Shown: positions 6,245 through 13,608 of the stretch, piece by piece | Layout: each line of letters starts with the position of its first letter | Numbering within the stretch: position 1 is the first letter of the stretch | From: an uncultured Actinomycetes bacterium | Lineage (GTDB): Bacteria; Actinomycetota; Actinomycetes; Nanopelagicales; Nanopelagicaceae | Length of the DNA: 13,700 nt | Assembly: GCA_903827345.1 (NCBI GenBank) | Contig: CAIKID010000010.1 | Coordinates: 1-13,700, forward strand | Direction: 5' to 3' | Position numbers and translations under genes: made by a program | The notes under the pieces: generated by a model | Databases searched by the model: none | Told to the model about the DNA's origin: nothing | The model's input: the letters and a program-made list of their open reading frames with translations, nothing else

Positions 6245-6736
6245 TTAGAACGGAGGTTGATCGTCAGCTGCTCCAGTTGCCCAACCGCCACCTACTGGTG
6301 CGGCTGACCAAGGATCATCTGCAGATGCAGTTTCAGTCGTTGCGGTGAAACCGCCAGTACCAGCACCGCGAGTTGTCTTGGTGACCTTTGCGGTTGCGTT
6401 GCGAAGTGATGGACCTACTTCGTCAACTTCAACCTCAAATACTGTGCGCTTTTCGCCCTCTTTAGTCTCATAAGAGCGCTGCTTGAGTCGTCCAGATACT
6501 ATGACGCGCATTCCGCGAGTCAAAGATTCTGCAACATTCTCTGCAGCCTGACGCCAAATTTGGCAATTAAGAAAGAGGCTATCGCCATCTTTCCACTCGT
6601 TCGTTGCCTTATCGAGATAACGAGGAGTTGATGCAACGGTGAACTTTGCGACAGCAGCACCAGATGGTGTGAAGCGCAGTTCAGGATCGCTTGTTAAGTT
6701 ACCGATCATTGTGATTGTTGTATCGCCAGCTGCCAT
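6245..6736 (-). CDS. ssb: Single-stranded DNA-binding protein SSB
   Basis: The 163-residue protein coats single-stranded DNA during replication, repair and recombination. The OB fold covers about residues 4–112 (TITMIGNLTSDPELRFTPSG, then LFLNCQIWRQAAENVAESL, then GMRVIVSGRLKQRSYET). A glycine/threonine/alanine-rich flexible linker follows, ending in DPWSAAP and then the acidic tip DDQPPF, which recruits partner proteins. Length is typical of actinobacterial SSB. The ATG at 6736 lies 26 nt after rpsF with only a modest purine-rich GAGAG site. Position between rpsF and rpsR is the conserved bacterial arrangement. Confidence 0.97.
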   Translation of the reverse strand: MAAGDTTITMIGNLTSDPELRFTPSGAAVAKFTVASTPRYLDKATNEWKDGDSLFLNCQIWRQAAENVAESLTRGMRVIVSGRLKQRSYETKEGEKRTVFEVEVDEVGPSLRNATAKVTKTTRGAGTGGFTATTETASADDPWSAAPVGGGWATGAADDQPPF

Positions 6737-6762
6737 TTTTCTCTCGCTTAACTAGTGACTGA

Positions 6763-7059
6763 TTATGAGTTGAGTTGATCTGGACGAACGACCTTGGTGC
6801 GAAGCACGGCCTCGTTCAAATTGAGTTGGCGATCAAGTTCTTTGATCGCATCTGGACCACAGTGCAGATCAGCAACAGCGTAGATGCCTTCGGCCTTCTT
6901 ATTTATTTCGAAGGTCATGCGGCGACGGCCCCAAATATCGAGCTTGTCGACGGTTCCACCACTGTCTTTGATGATCTTGAGATATGTCTCAAGACTTGGT
7001 GCGACTGTGCGTTCTTCTAGGTCTGGATCGAGAATGACCATGATTTCATAATGACGCAT
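6763..7059 (-). CDS. rpsF: 30S ribosomal protein S6
   Basis: The 98-residue S6 starts MRHYEIMVILDPDLEE and contains GGTVDKLDIWGRRRMTFEINKK and EGIYAVADLHC, all family-typical, with the usual length. S6 pairs with S18 and binds 16S rRNA in the central domain. It is first in the rpsF–ssb–rpsR–rplI operon. The ATG at 7059 is preceded by a very strong AGGAGGT at 7077–7071, but with an 11-nt spacer, and this Shine–Dalgarno can pair with an upstream CCTCCT in the leader. Confidence 0.97.
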   Translation of the reverse strand: MRHYEIMVILDPDLEERTVAPSLETYLKIIKDSGGTVDKLDIWGRRRMTFEINKKAEGIYAVADLHCGPDAIKELDRQLNLNEAVLRTKVVRPDQLNS

Positions 7060-7120
7060 GCGTTAACCCCACCTCCTCTGGACTAAAGCGGCCGTGGGAT
7101 TTCCACGACAGGAGGGTTAC
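7060..7120 (-). promoter_or_regulatory. Candidate S6:S18 autoregulatory leader of the rpsF operon
   Basis: Reading the minus-strand RNA, GTAACCCTCCT (7120–7110) can pair with AGGAGG and GTTAAC just before rpsF (7077–7062), so the Shine–Dalgarno is inside the stem. Enclosed is a second hairpin with arms CGTGG and CCACG (7107–7103 and 7097–7093). Immediately 3' of it is GCCGCTTTAG, which carries an unpaired CCG (7091–7089). A stem, an inner hairpin and a single-stranded CCG on the 3' side is the layout I recall for the published S6:S18-binding motif in rpsF leaders, which mimics the 16S site. The pairing is visible; the regulatory function is inferred from known biology of this operon. Confidence 0.6.
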
Positions 7121-7171
7121 TGCTCCTAAAGCGGAAAGGACGGTGCCCTGTTCGCGTGAGGAAGGGTAAGC

Positions 7172-8368
7172 CTAACTCTCCGCGCCAGATAGGAGAAATT
7201 CCTCCTCTTGGGGAGCCTGAACGGGTGTGGATAAGAGGATTTTGAGGGCGAAGAAGAGGCTCGCTCCCACCCGGAGGAGGATTGCGGCCGCATACCAAGG
7301 GGTAGGGAGTGAGAATTTGGCCCCGGCAAAGCTGCCGAGGTACTCCCAAATGGCAAAGTGGTAGATCGCTTCGCTCCCCTGCCAGATCCAGAAAGCTGAG
7401 CGGTGGCGATTATTTACAAGAGCCATTACCCCGAGAGGGGCTAGCCAGAGGACATATTGCGGGGAGTACACCTTATTAAAAGCGGTGAAGAGGGCGACAA
7501 AGATAAAGGCGATCTCGGCCAAATTCGGGGTAATTGCTCGACGCAGTAGCACCGCAAATGCAGCCAGAGAGGTGAGAATAAATAGAGCCGCCCACAACAG
7601 ATTAATTCCCGGTGGATTTATTTTAAAGATATTTAGCGCCTGCCAAATTGAGCCGAGATCTGCGGGGCGCGATCCATTCAACTTAAAGAATCGCCACCAA
7701 CCCGTCGGAGTTGTAAGTGCAAAGGGAAGATTAATTACAATCCATAAGAAGAGAGTCTGTGCAATGTAGCGAACGCCGCGACGAATCTCTCCTTGCCTAA
7801 TAAAGATGAGGGCCATTGGAATGAGTAAAACAATCGGGAAAAATTTGGTGGCAATAGAGATCGCCAATACAACCGCGCTCAATTCATATCGCTTTCGATC
7901 AAACCAGTAAATCGAAGCAACCGCCGTTAAAACAGCCCAGAGATCCCAATTGATATACAACGATGCAATGACCGCCGGAAGAACGGGAAGTAAATACCAC
8001 TTCTTCGGATTTATCCTCGATACTACAAAAGCTAGAGCAATAAAGAGTAGGGCTAAGAGAGCAACATTGATGAGAAAATAATTTTTATCAGAGTAGTAAC
8101 CACTTGGGGTCACTAGGGCAGTTGCCCACATTACGACCCCGGTAAGAGGAGGATATTCAACGGAATTAGATGCACTTGAATATGGCCAGACGTGATGTAT
8201 TAATCCGCGCGCATCAAAGAGTGCCGGCAGGTCGCTGTAGCATTCATGGGAATCAACGCCAACTCCCGTCCAATTTGTGTTGTAGCAGTGGTCGAACTTG
8301 GCGAAGGACAGCAGCGCTGCAAAGAGCGCTAGGGCGAGGACGGCTTTTGATAAGAAAGAAAACCGCAT
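7172..8368 (-). CDS. GT87 (DUF2029) polyprenol-phosphate-sugar-dependent glycosyltransferase
   Basis: This 398-residue membrane protein has roughly ten helices and the conserved GT-C features of DUF2029/GT87: CYSDLPALFDARGL (43–56) in the first extracytoplasmic loop with acidic D46, EYPPLTG (71–77), NWDLWAV (140–146), ATKFFP (173–178) and NKVYSPQYVLWL (298–309). Such enzymes move mannose or related sugars from polyprenyl-phosphate carriers onto envelope glycans or lipids on the outer face of the membrane. Exact donor and acceptor are unknown. Its place between ponA and rpsF equals that of mycobacterial Rv0051, although this protein is shorter. The ATG at 8368 has GGAG close upstream and lies 14 nt after the ponA stop. 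No terminator is seen after its TAG stop, so some read-through into rpsF is possible. Confidence 0.85.
   Translation of the reverse strand: MRFSFLSKAVLALALFAALLSFAKFDHCYNTNWTGVGVDSHECYSDLPALFDARGLIHHVWPYSSASNSVEYPPLTGVVMWATALVTPSGYYSDKNYFLINVALLALLFIALAFVVSRINPKKWYLLPVLPAVIASLYINWDLWAVLTAVASIYWFDRKRYELSAVVLAISIATKFFPIVLLIPMALIFIRQGEIRRGVRYIAQTLFLWIVINLPFALTTPTGWWRFFKLNGSRPADLGSIWQALNIFKINPPGINLLWAALFILTSLAAFAVLLRRAITPNLAEIAFIFVALFTAFNKVYSPQYVLWLAPLGVMALVNNRHRSAFWIWQGSEAIYHFAIWEYLGSFAGAKFSLPTPWYAAAILLRVGASLFFALKILLSTPVQAPQEEEFLLSGAES
7226..7234 (-). promoter_or_regulatory. Perfect consensus DnaA box near the 3' end of the GT87 gene
   Basis: The minus strand reads TTATCCACA, the exact E. coli-type DnaA box, inside the last codons of the GT87 gene and about 170 nt upstream of rpsF. 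By chance one such exact 9-mer on either strand is expected about once per 130 kb of random sequence, so it is notable but could be coincidental. Confidence 0.35.
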
Positions 8369-8382
8369 CGCTTCTCCGCTTT

Positions 8383-10371
8383 TTACTTCTTCTTCTTAGG
8401 AGCGGGTGCTGGCTTTGGAGTCGGAGTAGGAGAAACAGCAAGGGCGGGATCCATCGTTGGCACTGCGCTCTGCATAGGAACTGGATCAACTCCACCGATA
8501 TTGGCCGCTGGAGGGAAATCCATGATCGGAACATGGGCCAACGCTTTCTTCATATATAAATCCCAAATTCGAGCTGGGTAAGTTCCACCGGTAACAGCAT
8601 TCAATCCACCGATGCCGTTCAGAGATTGCGAGGCGTTATCTCTAAAAAATGCGACGCTCGTTGCCATCTGCGGCACAAAGCCGGAGAACCAGGCGCTGGC
8701 ATTGTCAGTGGTGGTGCCTGTCTTACCGGCGCTTGGTCTGCCCAAATCTGCAACCGCACCCGAAGCTGTTCCGTATGTAGTGACAGCTTGTAGAGCGATC
8801 GTAAGGTCAGCCATAACATCGCTAGCGAATACCTGACTGGATTGTGGTTGTGCTTGATACAAAATTCCCCCGTTGTTACCAAGGACTTGGGAGACGATAT
8901 AAGGCTTGGCGTAGATACCTTGCGCTGCGAAAGTCGCATATGCCGATGCCACGTCAATTACATGAGGGCTAGCCACCCCTAGAGTTACAGATGGTCCTGA
9001 AACCATCTGTACCGATGCTGGGATACCTGCACGTCGCGCAACGTCAATAACTTTATCTGGGCCTACCTTGATACCAAGAGGAACGAAGACGGTGTTGACC
9101 GAGTTAGCCAAGGCATCTAAAAGATTTACATTCTTAAACTGCTCGTTGCCATAATTGAAAACTGGATATGGCCCTTGTGAGCCTGGATCGTAGAAGACTT
9201 GTGGTGATCGACCATTCCACACGGATTGCAAACTAATTCCCGCTTCGAGTGCGGCTGTGAGAGCAAAGGGTTTGAAGGAAGAACCAGCTTGGGTTGTGGC
9301 TTGTGTTGCATTGTTGAACTGGCTTTTTAAATAATCTTGTCCGCCATAGAGAGCTAACACGGCTCCGGTGCCCGGCTGTATTGATACCAAGGCGATTCGT
9401 AAATTTGTAAATGGTGCTTTAGGGGTGCGCTTCGCTACAGCATCTACCGCAGCCTCTTGATCCTTCTTAACAAGAGTGGTCTTTACAACTAAACCGCCTT
9501 GCATCAATTGATCTTGAGTAAATCCATACTGTTGCAATTGATTTTCAATCCAAGAGACGACATAACCCTTTGGTCCCGCTAGTGATCCCGGCGAGACCCG
9601 GGGTTGAATAAATGGGAAGACCTGCTTTGCCTCTTGTGCAGGAGTTAACCAGTTAGCTTTGACCATCCCATCCAAAACATATTTCCATCGCGCCTTTAAG
9701 CGAGCCAAATATGTTGGGCCGTTGGCGGGATCATAAAAGCCTGGAGCGTTCAATACGCTGGCGAGCACCGCAGCTTGCGAAATACTCAACTGATCGACTG
9801 TTCTTCCGAAGAAGACTTGGGAACCAGTTTGAACTCCATAGGCCCCGCGACCGAAGTAAATCGTGTTGAGATAATCCTCAAGGATCTGATCTTTGGAAAG
9901 TTGTTGCTCAAGTTTTACAGCAATGACAATCTCCTTGATTTTTCTCTGAATACTCTTCTGAGGAGATAAGAATGCCGTCTTCGCATATTGCTGGGTGATG
10001 GTTGAACCACCCTGTAATGATCCACCGCGCACGTCGTGCCAGAGTGCACGCAGAATTCCTGTTGGACTAAAAGCGTGCTCGGTATAGAAGTTGCGATCTT
10101 CAGCAGCCATGATGGCGTGGCGCACATTAATTGGAATGCTGGCCAGCTGAACGCTAGTTCGATCCTGCGCACCGACTCGGCCGATCTCGGAGCCATCGGC
10201 ATACTGGATGATCGTGGCTTGACTATTCACATATTGATTGGGGTCTGGAATTTTTACCGTGAAGTACGCATATGAAAAGAGGTAAGTGCCGATAACAAAT
10301 CCTCCACCGATGGTGAAGATCGCACCCCGAATAAACCAGGTTCGTAGGTTCTCTCGGGTGGGTTTGTTCAT
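8383..10371 (-). CDS. ponA: Bifunctional class A penicillin-binding protein (transglycosylase/transpeptidase)
   Basis: The 662-residue protein polymerises and crosslinks peptidoglycan outside the membrane. A short cytoplasmic tail precedes one membrane anchor (about 13–37). The GT51 domain has the catalytic E91 in AAEDRNFY, GGSTITQQYAKTAFL (121–135), RKIKEIVIAVKLE (143–155) and NTIYFGRGAYGV (169–180). The transpeptidase domain has the nucleophile S364 in SSFK (364–367), S424-V-N426, and K550-T-G552. A Pro/Ala/Thr-rich tail ending in four lysines follows; no PASTA domain is present, and Mycobacterium PonA1 also has a proline-rich tail. The ATG at 10371 lies 9 nt after the DUF5318 stop, as in Rv0049–Rv0050, with only a weak ribosome-binding site, suggesting coupling to the gene before it. 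Confidence 0.96.
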   Translation of the reverse strand: MNKPTRENLRTWFIRGAIFTIGGGFVIGTYLFSYAYFTVKIPDPNQYVNSQATIIQYADGSEIGRVGAQDRTSVQLASIPINVRHAIMAAEDRNFYTEHAFSPTGILRALWHDVRGGSLQGGSTITQQYAKTAFLSPQKSIQRKIKEIVIAVKLEQQLSKDQILEDYLNTIYFGRGAYGVQTGSQVFFGRTVDQLSISQAAVLASVLNAPGFYDPANGPTYLARLKARWKYVLDGMVKANWLTPAQEAKQVFPFIQPRVSPGSLAGPKGYVVSWIENQLQQYGFTQDQLMQGGLVVKTTLVKKDQEAAVDAVAKRTPKAPFTNLRIALVSIQPGTGAVLALYGGQDYLKSQFNNATQATTQAGSSFKPFALTAALEAGISLQSVWNGRSPQVFYDPGSQGPYPVFNYGNEQFKNVNLLDALANSVNTVFVPLGIKVGPDKVIDVARRAGIPASVQMVSGPSVTLGVASPHVIDVASAYATFAAQGIYAKPYIVSQVLGNNGGILYQAQPQSSQVFASDVMADLTIALQAVTTYGTASGAVADLGRPSAGKTGTTTDNASAWFSGFVPQMATSVAFFRDNASQSLNGIGGLNAVTGGTYPARIWDLYMKKALAHVPIMDFPPAANIGGVDPVPMQSAVPTMDPALAVSPTPTPKPAPAPKKKK

Positions 10372-10380
10372 GCGGAAAGG

Positions 10381-10824
10381 TTACCGCCCTGCGCTGCTGG
10401 CGTAGTCCTCATCTTCGAGGGTTCGCACCTTGCGAGGTGGTTTGCGATACTTTCCATCGCCCAACCTAAATGAGTAGATCAGGTGGTGCCATCCACACCC
10501 CATGCAGACTTCGACGATATATACGCGGAATTCACCGTATTCGTTCTGCATTTCTGCAATTTCACTCGAAGTCTTAATGCGGCCTGAGTACTGACCGAGT
10601 TGATCTCCAAAGGTGTAACGGAGTTCAACCATCTCCTCTTTTCGGCAGACCGGACAGAGTCGCGCCACGCGTTCGCCGTGATATTTAGCAGCGCTCTTGA
10701 GATAAGGATCTGCATCGCATGCATCCAGTCCAGAGGTCGTGCCTTTAAATAGCGAAATTAGCGTAGCCCTACGCTTAAGTGAATAGTCGATCGCATCACG
10801 ACGACTCCACAGGACGGCCAACAT
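10381..10824 (-). CDS. DUF5318 zinc-ribbon-like protein (Rv0049 homologue)
   Basis: The 147-residue cytoplasmic protein matches the actinobacterial DUF5318 family found directly before ponA1. Shared features are RDAIDYSLKRR (9–19), DACDADPYLKSAAKYHG (34–50), the first zinc-type knuckle CPVCRKE (57–63), SGRIKTSSEI, and the second knuckle EVCMGCGWHHLI (105–116). Together the CxxC pairs at 57/60 and 107/110 suggest a bound zinc. Function is unknown; fixed linkage to ponA suggests a role in wall growth or its control. I prefer the ATG at 10824 because homology begins there and TATTCT lies 8 nt upstream. A TTG at 10833 with AAAGG upstream is an alternative, and the open frame extends further to 10893 without family support. 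Confidence 0.87.
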   Translation of the reverse strand: MLAVLWSRRDAIDYSLKRRATLISLFKGTTSGLDACDADPYLKSAAKYHGERVARLCPVCRKEEMVELRYTFGDQLGQYSGRIKTSSEIAEMQNEYGEFRVYIVEVCMGCGWHHLIYSFRLGDGKYRKPPRKVRTLEDEDYASSAGR

Positions 10825-10867
10825 AGTTGCCAAGAATAAACCTTTATTACTAACTACGCTTGGCGTT
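10825..10867. promoter_or_regulatory. Divergent promoter region between DUF5318–ponA and the MFS gene, with nested inverted repeats
   Basis: The 43-bp gap has a TANNNT hexamer for each direction: TATTCT (minus, 10838–10833), 8 nt before the DUF5318 ATG, and TACGCT (plus, 10855–10860), 7 nt before the MFS ATG. A perfect inverted repeat AATAAA-CC-TTTATT (10835–10848) lies between them, and an outer pair GCCAAG (10829–10834) and CTTGGC (10859–10864) flanks it. The layout suits a shared operator plus two leaderless promoters. This is inference from sequence. Confidence 0.45.
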
Positions 10868-12160
10868 ATGAAAAGGGTTGGGATGAGCACCAATTGGAGA
10901 TTCCACCCCGGAACTAAGTTGCCAAAGATTCTGACGATTCGCTGGTTGGGACAAGTCGGCGATGGGATATTTCAGTCGGCTCTAGCATCCTTCGTCCTCT
11001 TCTCGCCAGAGCGCCAACCCAGCGCCGTGGGAGCAGCGACCGCCTTTGCCGTCATCCTCCTTCCATATTCTCTTGTCGGGCCATATGCCGGCGTCTTCTT
11101 AGATCGATTCTCCAGACAACGGATAGTTCAAATTTCCAATGTGGTGCGCGCTCTGGATTTAGTGCTTATTACATTGCTAATTAAATCTGGGGCAACAGGT
11201 ATTCCCTTAACTCTTCTTGTGTTGGTGGCTTTTGGAATAAATAGATTGATTCTCTCTGGATTATCAGCAGGACTCCCGTTGGTGGTTACGAAAGGTGAAT
11301 TGATCGCGGCCAATGCGCTGGCAGTGACCGGCGGAAGTATCGGCGTAGTTATTGGTGGTGGACTTGGCATTGGAGTCAAGAAATTATTTGATGCGCATGG
11401 AAAGAGTGATCTCGCTGATGCAAAGGTTATTTTGATTGCTATGTGCCTTTATCTGGCAAGTGCTTACTTCACTAGACATTTATCACGGATGGATATTGGT
11501 CCTGCTGCACATGAAGTTCCAGCAGAATTTCGCGGCTTAGGTGAATTGAAGGAGGGGTGGCGGATACTTGAAAATCACCCAGATGTGCTCCGTGGAATTT
11601 TTACCACCGCCATTCAGAGAGGTGGGCTGACGGCGCTCACTTTGATGGGATTGTTGCTGGAACGCAACACCTTTAACTCACCTAACAATCCCGATGCCGG
11701 TCTGGCTAGTTTTGGTTTCGCGCTAGGAGTTGCCGGAGTTGGTTTTGGTGTTGGTTCCTTTATCACTCCTTACTTCGTTGCATACTTCGGAAGACATCGT
11801 TGGGTTCGCATGATGATGGTTGGGCCAATTATCTTCTTGATTCTCTTCGCCTTTATTCCTCAAGAGTGGTTACTTATAACCACCGCATTCTTTATTGCGG
11901 CCTGCGGACAGGCCGTTAAAGTTACAAACGATGCCTTGGTGCAATCGCAAATAGCAGATGAATACCGGGGTCGAGTCTTCGCTTTTTACGATGTCGCTGT
12001 AAACGGGATAATAGTTCTTGGTGCGCTTATTGCAGCGCTCGTATTACCGAAAAGTGGCAAATCTGTTGAGTTACCACTTATAACGGCTATTGCCTTTGCA
12101 ATAACTTCGTTGCTGTTATTGAGACCGTCCAAGTTCTTTATCGCTCGCCCAGGCGAGTAA
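10868..12160 (+). CDS. MFS-family transporter
   Basis: The 430-residue protein has about twelve hydrophobic helices and an MFS motif-A-like loop GPYAGVFLDRFSRQRI (71–86) after the second helix. Length and the pattern LGQVGDGIFQSALASF near the N-terminus fit drug-exporter-like members such as the MFS_3 group; the substrate is unknown. A similar permease lies near pcnA and ponA in other actinobacteria. Two starts are possible: ATG 10868, which has TACGCT 7 nt upstream (leaderless model), or ATG 10883 (425 residues), which has AAGGG upstream (Shine–Dalgarno model); I list the first. Its last 45 bases overlap the end of pcnA on the opposite strand, so the final 14 residues (roughly LRPSKFFIARPGE) are encoded antisense to pcnA. 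Confidence 0.88.
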   Translation: MKRVGMSTNWRFHPGTKLPKILTIRWLGQVGDGIFQSALASFVLFSPERQPSAVGAATAFAVILLPYSLVGPYAGVFLDRFSRQRIVQISNVVRALDLVLITLLIKSGATGIPLTLLVLVAFGINRLILSGLSAGLPLVVTKGELIAANALAVTGGSIGVVIGGGLGIGVKKLFDAHGKSDLADAKVILIAMCLYLASAYFTRHLSRMDIGPAAHEVPAEFRGLGELKEGWRILENHPDVLRGIFTTAIQRGGLTALTLMGLLLERNTFNSPNNPDAGLASFGFALGVAGVGFGVGSFITPYFVAYFGRHRWVRMMMVGPIIFLILFAFIPQEWLLITTAFFIAACGQAVKVTNDALVQSQIADEYRGRVFAFYDVAVNGIIVLGALIAALVLPKSGKSVELPLITAIAFAITSLLLLRPSKFFIARPGE

Positions 12161-13576
12161 CTCTTTCGTCGCGTCGGCCTCACCTAGAGGTCCACGCTCC
12201 ATCCGCAACTCCAAGAGATAGTCATAGGCTTGACCAACTAATCGCGAGGGTTTGATGCCCAGAATCTCCATTATTTGTTGGCCATCTAGATCAGGACGGA
12301 TGCGGTCTAACTCCTCCTGCGCTTTAAGTTCCTCAATACGTTTTTCGAGGGAATCGTATGTGCGGGCCAATTGATCAGCTTTGCGTTGATTGCGAGTGGT
12401 GCAATCGGCGCGAGTAAGCACATGGAGATGATTAAGTAAATCTCCCGCATCACGGATATAGCGACGAACCGCAGAATCGGTCCATTCGCCACCGCCATAC
12501 CCATGAAAACGCAGATGTAAGAAAACGAGGTTGGAAACTTCATCTACTGTCTTGCTATCGAAACGTAACTCCACCAGCCGTTTCTTTGTCATTTTGGCGC
12601 CGACAACTTCGTGGTGGTGAAAAGAGACGCCGCCTCCAGGAATCAATTCTCGAGTTCGTGGCTTTCCGATGTCATGCATCAACGCGGCTAACCTGATAGT
12701 TAGGTTCGGACCACCCAAACGCTCTTCGTGGGCAATCGCCTGTTCCAAAACGGTGAGTGTGTGTTCGTATACATCTTTATGGTGGTGGTGCTCATCAATT
12801 TCAAGTTTAAGTTTTGGAAGTTCAGGAAGGAAGATTGCAGCCAAACCTGTTTCAACTAGGAGTTGCAGGCCAAGGCGTGGATTTTGTGACATCAACGTTT
12901 TGATTAGTTCCTCGCGGATCCGCTCCGACGAGATAATTGAAAGGCGCCCTGACATCTCATTGATTGCGACAATAATTTCTGGATCAACCGAAAAATTGAG
13001 TTGAGCAACAAAGCGTGCAGCTCGCATCATGCGCAGTGGATCATCAGAGAACGATGTCTGCGCACTTCCTGGTGTTCTCAATATTTTCTTTGCTAGATCT
13101 CCAGCGCCATCGAAGAGATCAATAAAGACTGGGGTATCACCGGTTAGCTCCAACGCCATGGCATTAACTGTGAAATCTCGTCGGGATAGATCTCCTTCTA
13201 TTGAATCTCCAAAATTAACTTCAGGTTTTCGGGAGTCCCGATCGTAACTTTCACTGCGATATGTAGTTACTTCAATCGTTACATCACCGCTCTTGGCGGC
13301 GATTGTTCCGAAGGCGGCGCCAGTCTCCCAGATGGAATCACCCCACCTCTTAAGGATTTTGCTGGAGTCTGCAGGACGCGCATTGGTCGTGAAATCCAAA
13401 TCATTTCCTAGGCGACCTAAGATCGCATCACGGACTGGGCCGCCGACGAGCGCCAGAGTAAATCCTGACTCTTTGAAAGCCCGTGCGAGAGTCGTAATCA
13501 AGGGCCCGTGAAGTTCGAGGGCACCGAGAGCCAGTTCGGCGGCGATCTTCTGAGGATTGGGTTTCTGGGTACTCAC
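12116..13576 (-). CDS. CCA tRNA nucleotidyltransferase (PcnA-like, with HD domain)
   Basis: The 486-residue protein adds or repairs the 3'-CCA end of tRNAs. The class II nucleotidyltransferase head has LVGGPVRDAILGR (43–55), the metal-binding D59 and D61 in NDLDFTTNA, and RRDFTVNAMA (132–141). The tRNA/nucleotide-recognition region contains FSDDPLRMMRAARF (176–189). An HD phosphohydrolase domain follows, with HHHHKDVYEHT (263–273) and LMHDIGKP (299–306). Length and layout match mycobacterial Rv3907c. Whether it adds all of CCA or only part cannot be read here. The GTG at 13576 has no Shine–Dalgarno but TAGCCT 8 nt upstream. It is divergent from the NUDIX-like gene with only 32 bp between starts, and its stop lies 45 bp inside the convergent MFS gene. 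Confidence 0.94.
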   Translation of the reverse strand: MSTQKPNPQKIAAELALGALELHGPLITTLARAFKESGFTLALVGGPVRDAILGRLGNDLDFTTNARPADSSKILKRWGDSIWETGAAFGTIAAKSGDVTIEVTTYRSESYDRDSRKPEVNFGDSIEGDLSRRDFTVNAMALELTGDTPVFIDLFDGAGDLAKKILRTPGSAQTSFSDDPLRMMRAARFVAQLNFSVDPEIIVAINEMSGRLSIISSERIREELIKTLMSQNPRLGLQLLVETGLAAIFLPELPKLKLEIDEHHHHKDVYEHTLTVLEQAIAHEERLGGPNLTIRLAALMHDIGKPRTRELIPGGGVSFHHHEVVGAKMTKKRLVELRFDSKTVDEVSNLVFLHLRFHGYGGGEWTDSAVRRYIRDAGDLLNHLHVLTRADCTTRNQRKADQLARTYDSLEKRIEELKAQEELDRIRPDLDGQQIMEILGIKPSRLVGQAYDYLLELRMERGPLGEADATKELLAWASDKELGRSQ

Positions 13577-13608
13577 AATGAGTAAGGCTAGAGCAGTACC
13601 CTTCTCTT
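13577..13608. promoter_or_regulatory. Very short divergent promoter between pcnA and the NUDIX-like gene
   Basis: Only 32 bp separate the two start codons. TAGCCT (minus, 13590–13585) lies 8 nt before the pcnA GTG and TACCCT (plus, 13597–13602) lies 6 nt before the other gene's ATG. Neither start has a Shine–Dalgarno. The two -10-like boxes are only 6 bp apart, so each gene's -35 region would lie over the other promoter or within the other gene, and polymerases would compete. Inference from spacing. Confidence 0.45.

Noticed and set aside
7191..7206. An AGGAG/CTCCT inverted repeat near the end of the GT87 gene as a terminator.
   Set aside because: It is inside the coding sequence, the stem is only 5 bp and no U-tract follows.
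7083..7356. Proline- and serine-rich open frames on the minus strand over the GT87/rpsF junction.
   Set aside because: They are shadows of the GT87 C-terminus and the rpsF leader, with no family resemblance or ribosome-binding site.
3765..13576. The gene order dnaB–rpsF block–ponA–pcnA as a novel rearrangement compared with mycobacteria.
   Set aside because: From memory, Streptomyces has essentially the same order on one side of dnaA, so this looks ancestral rather than new.
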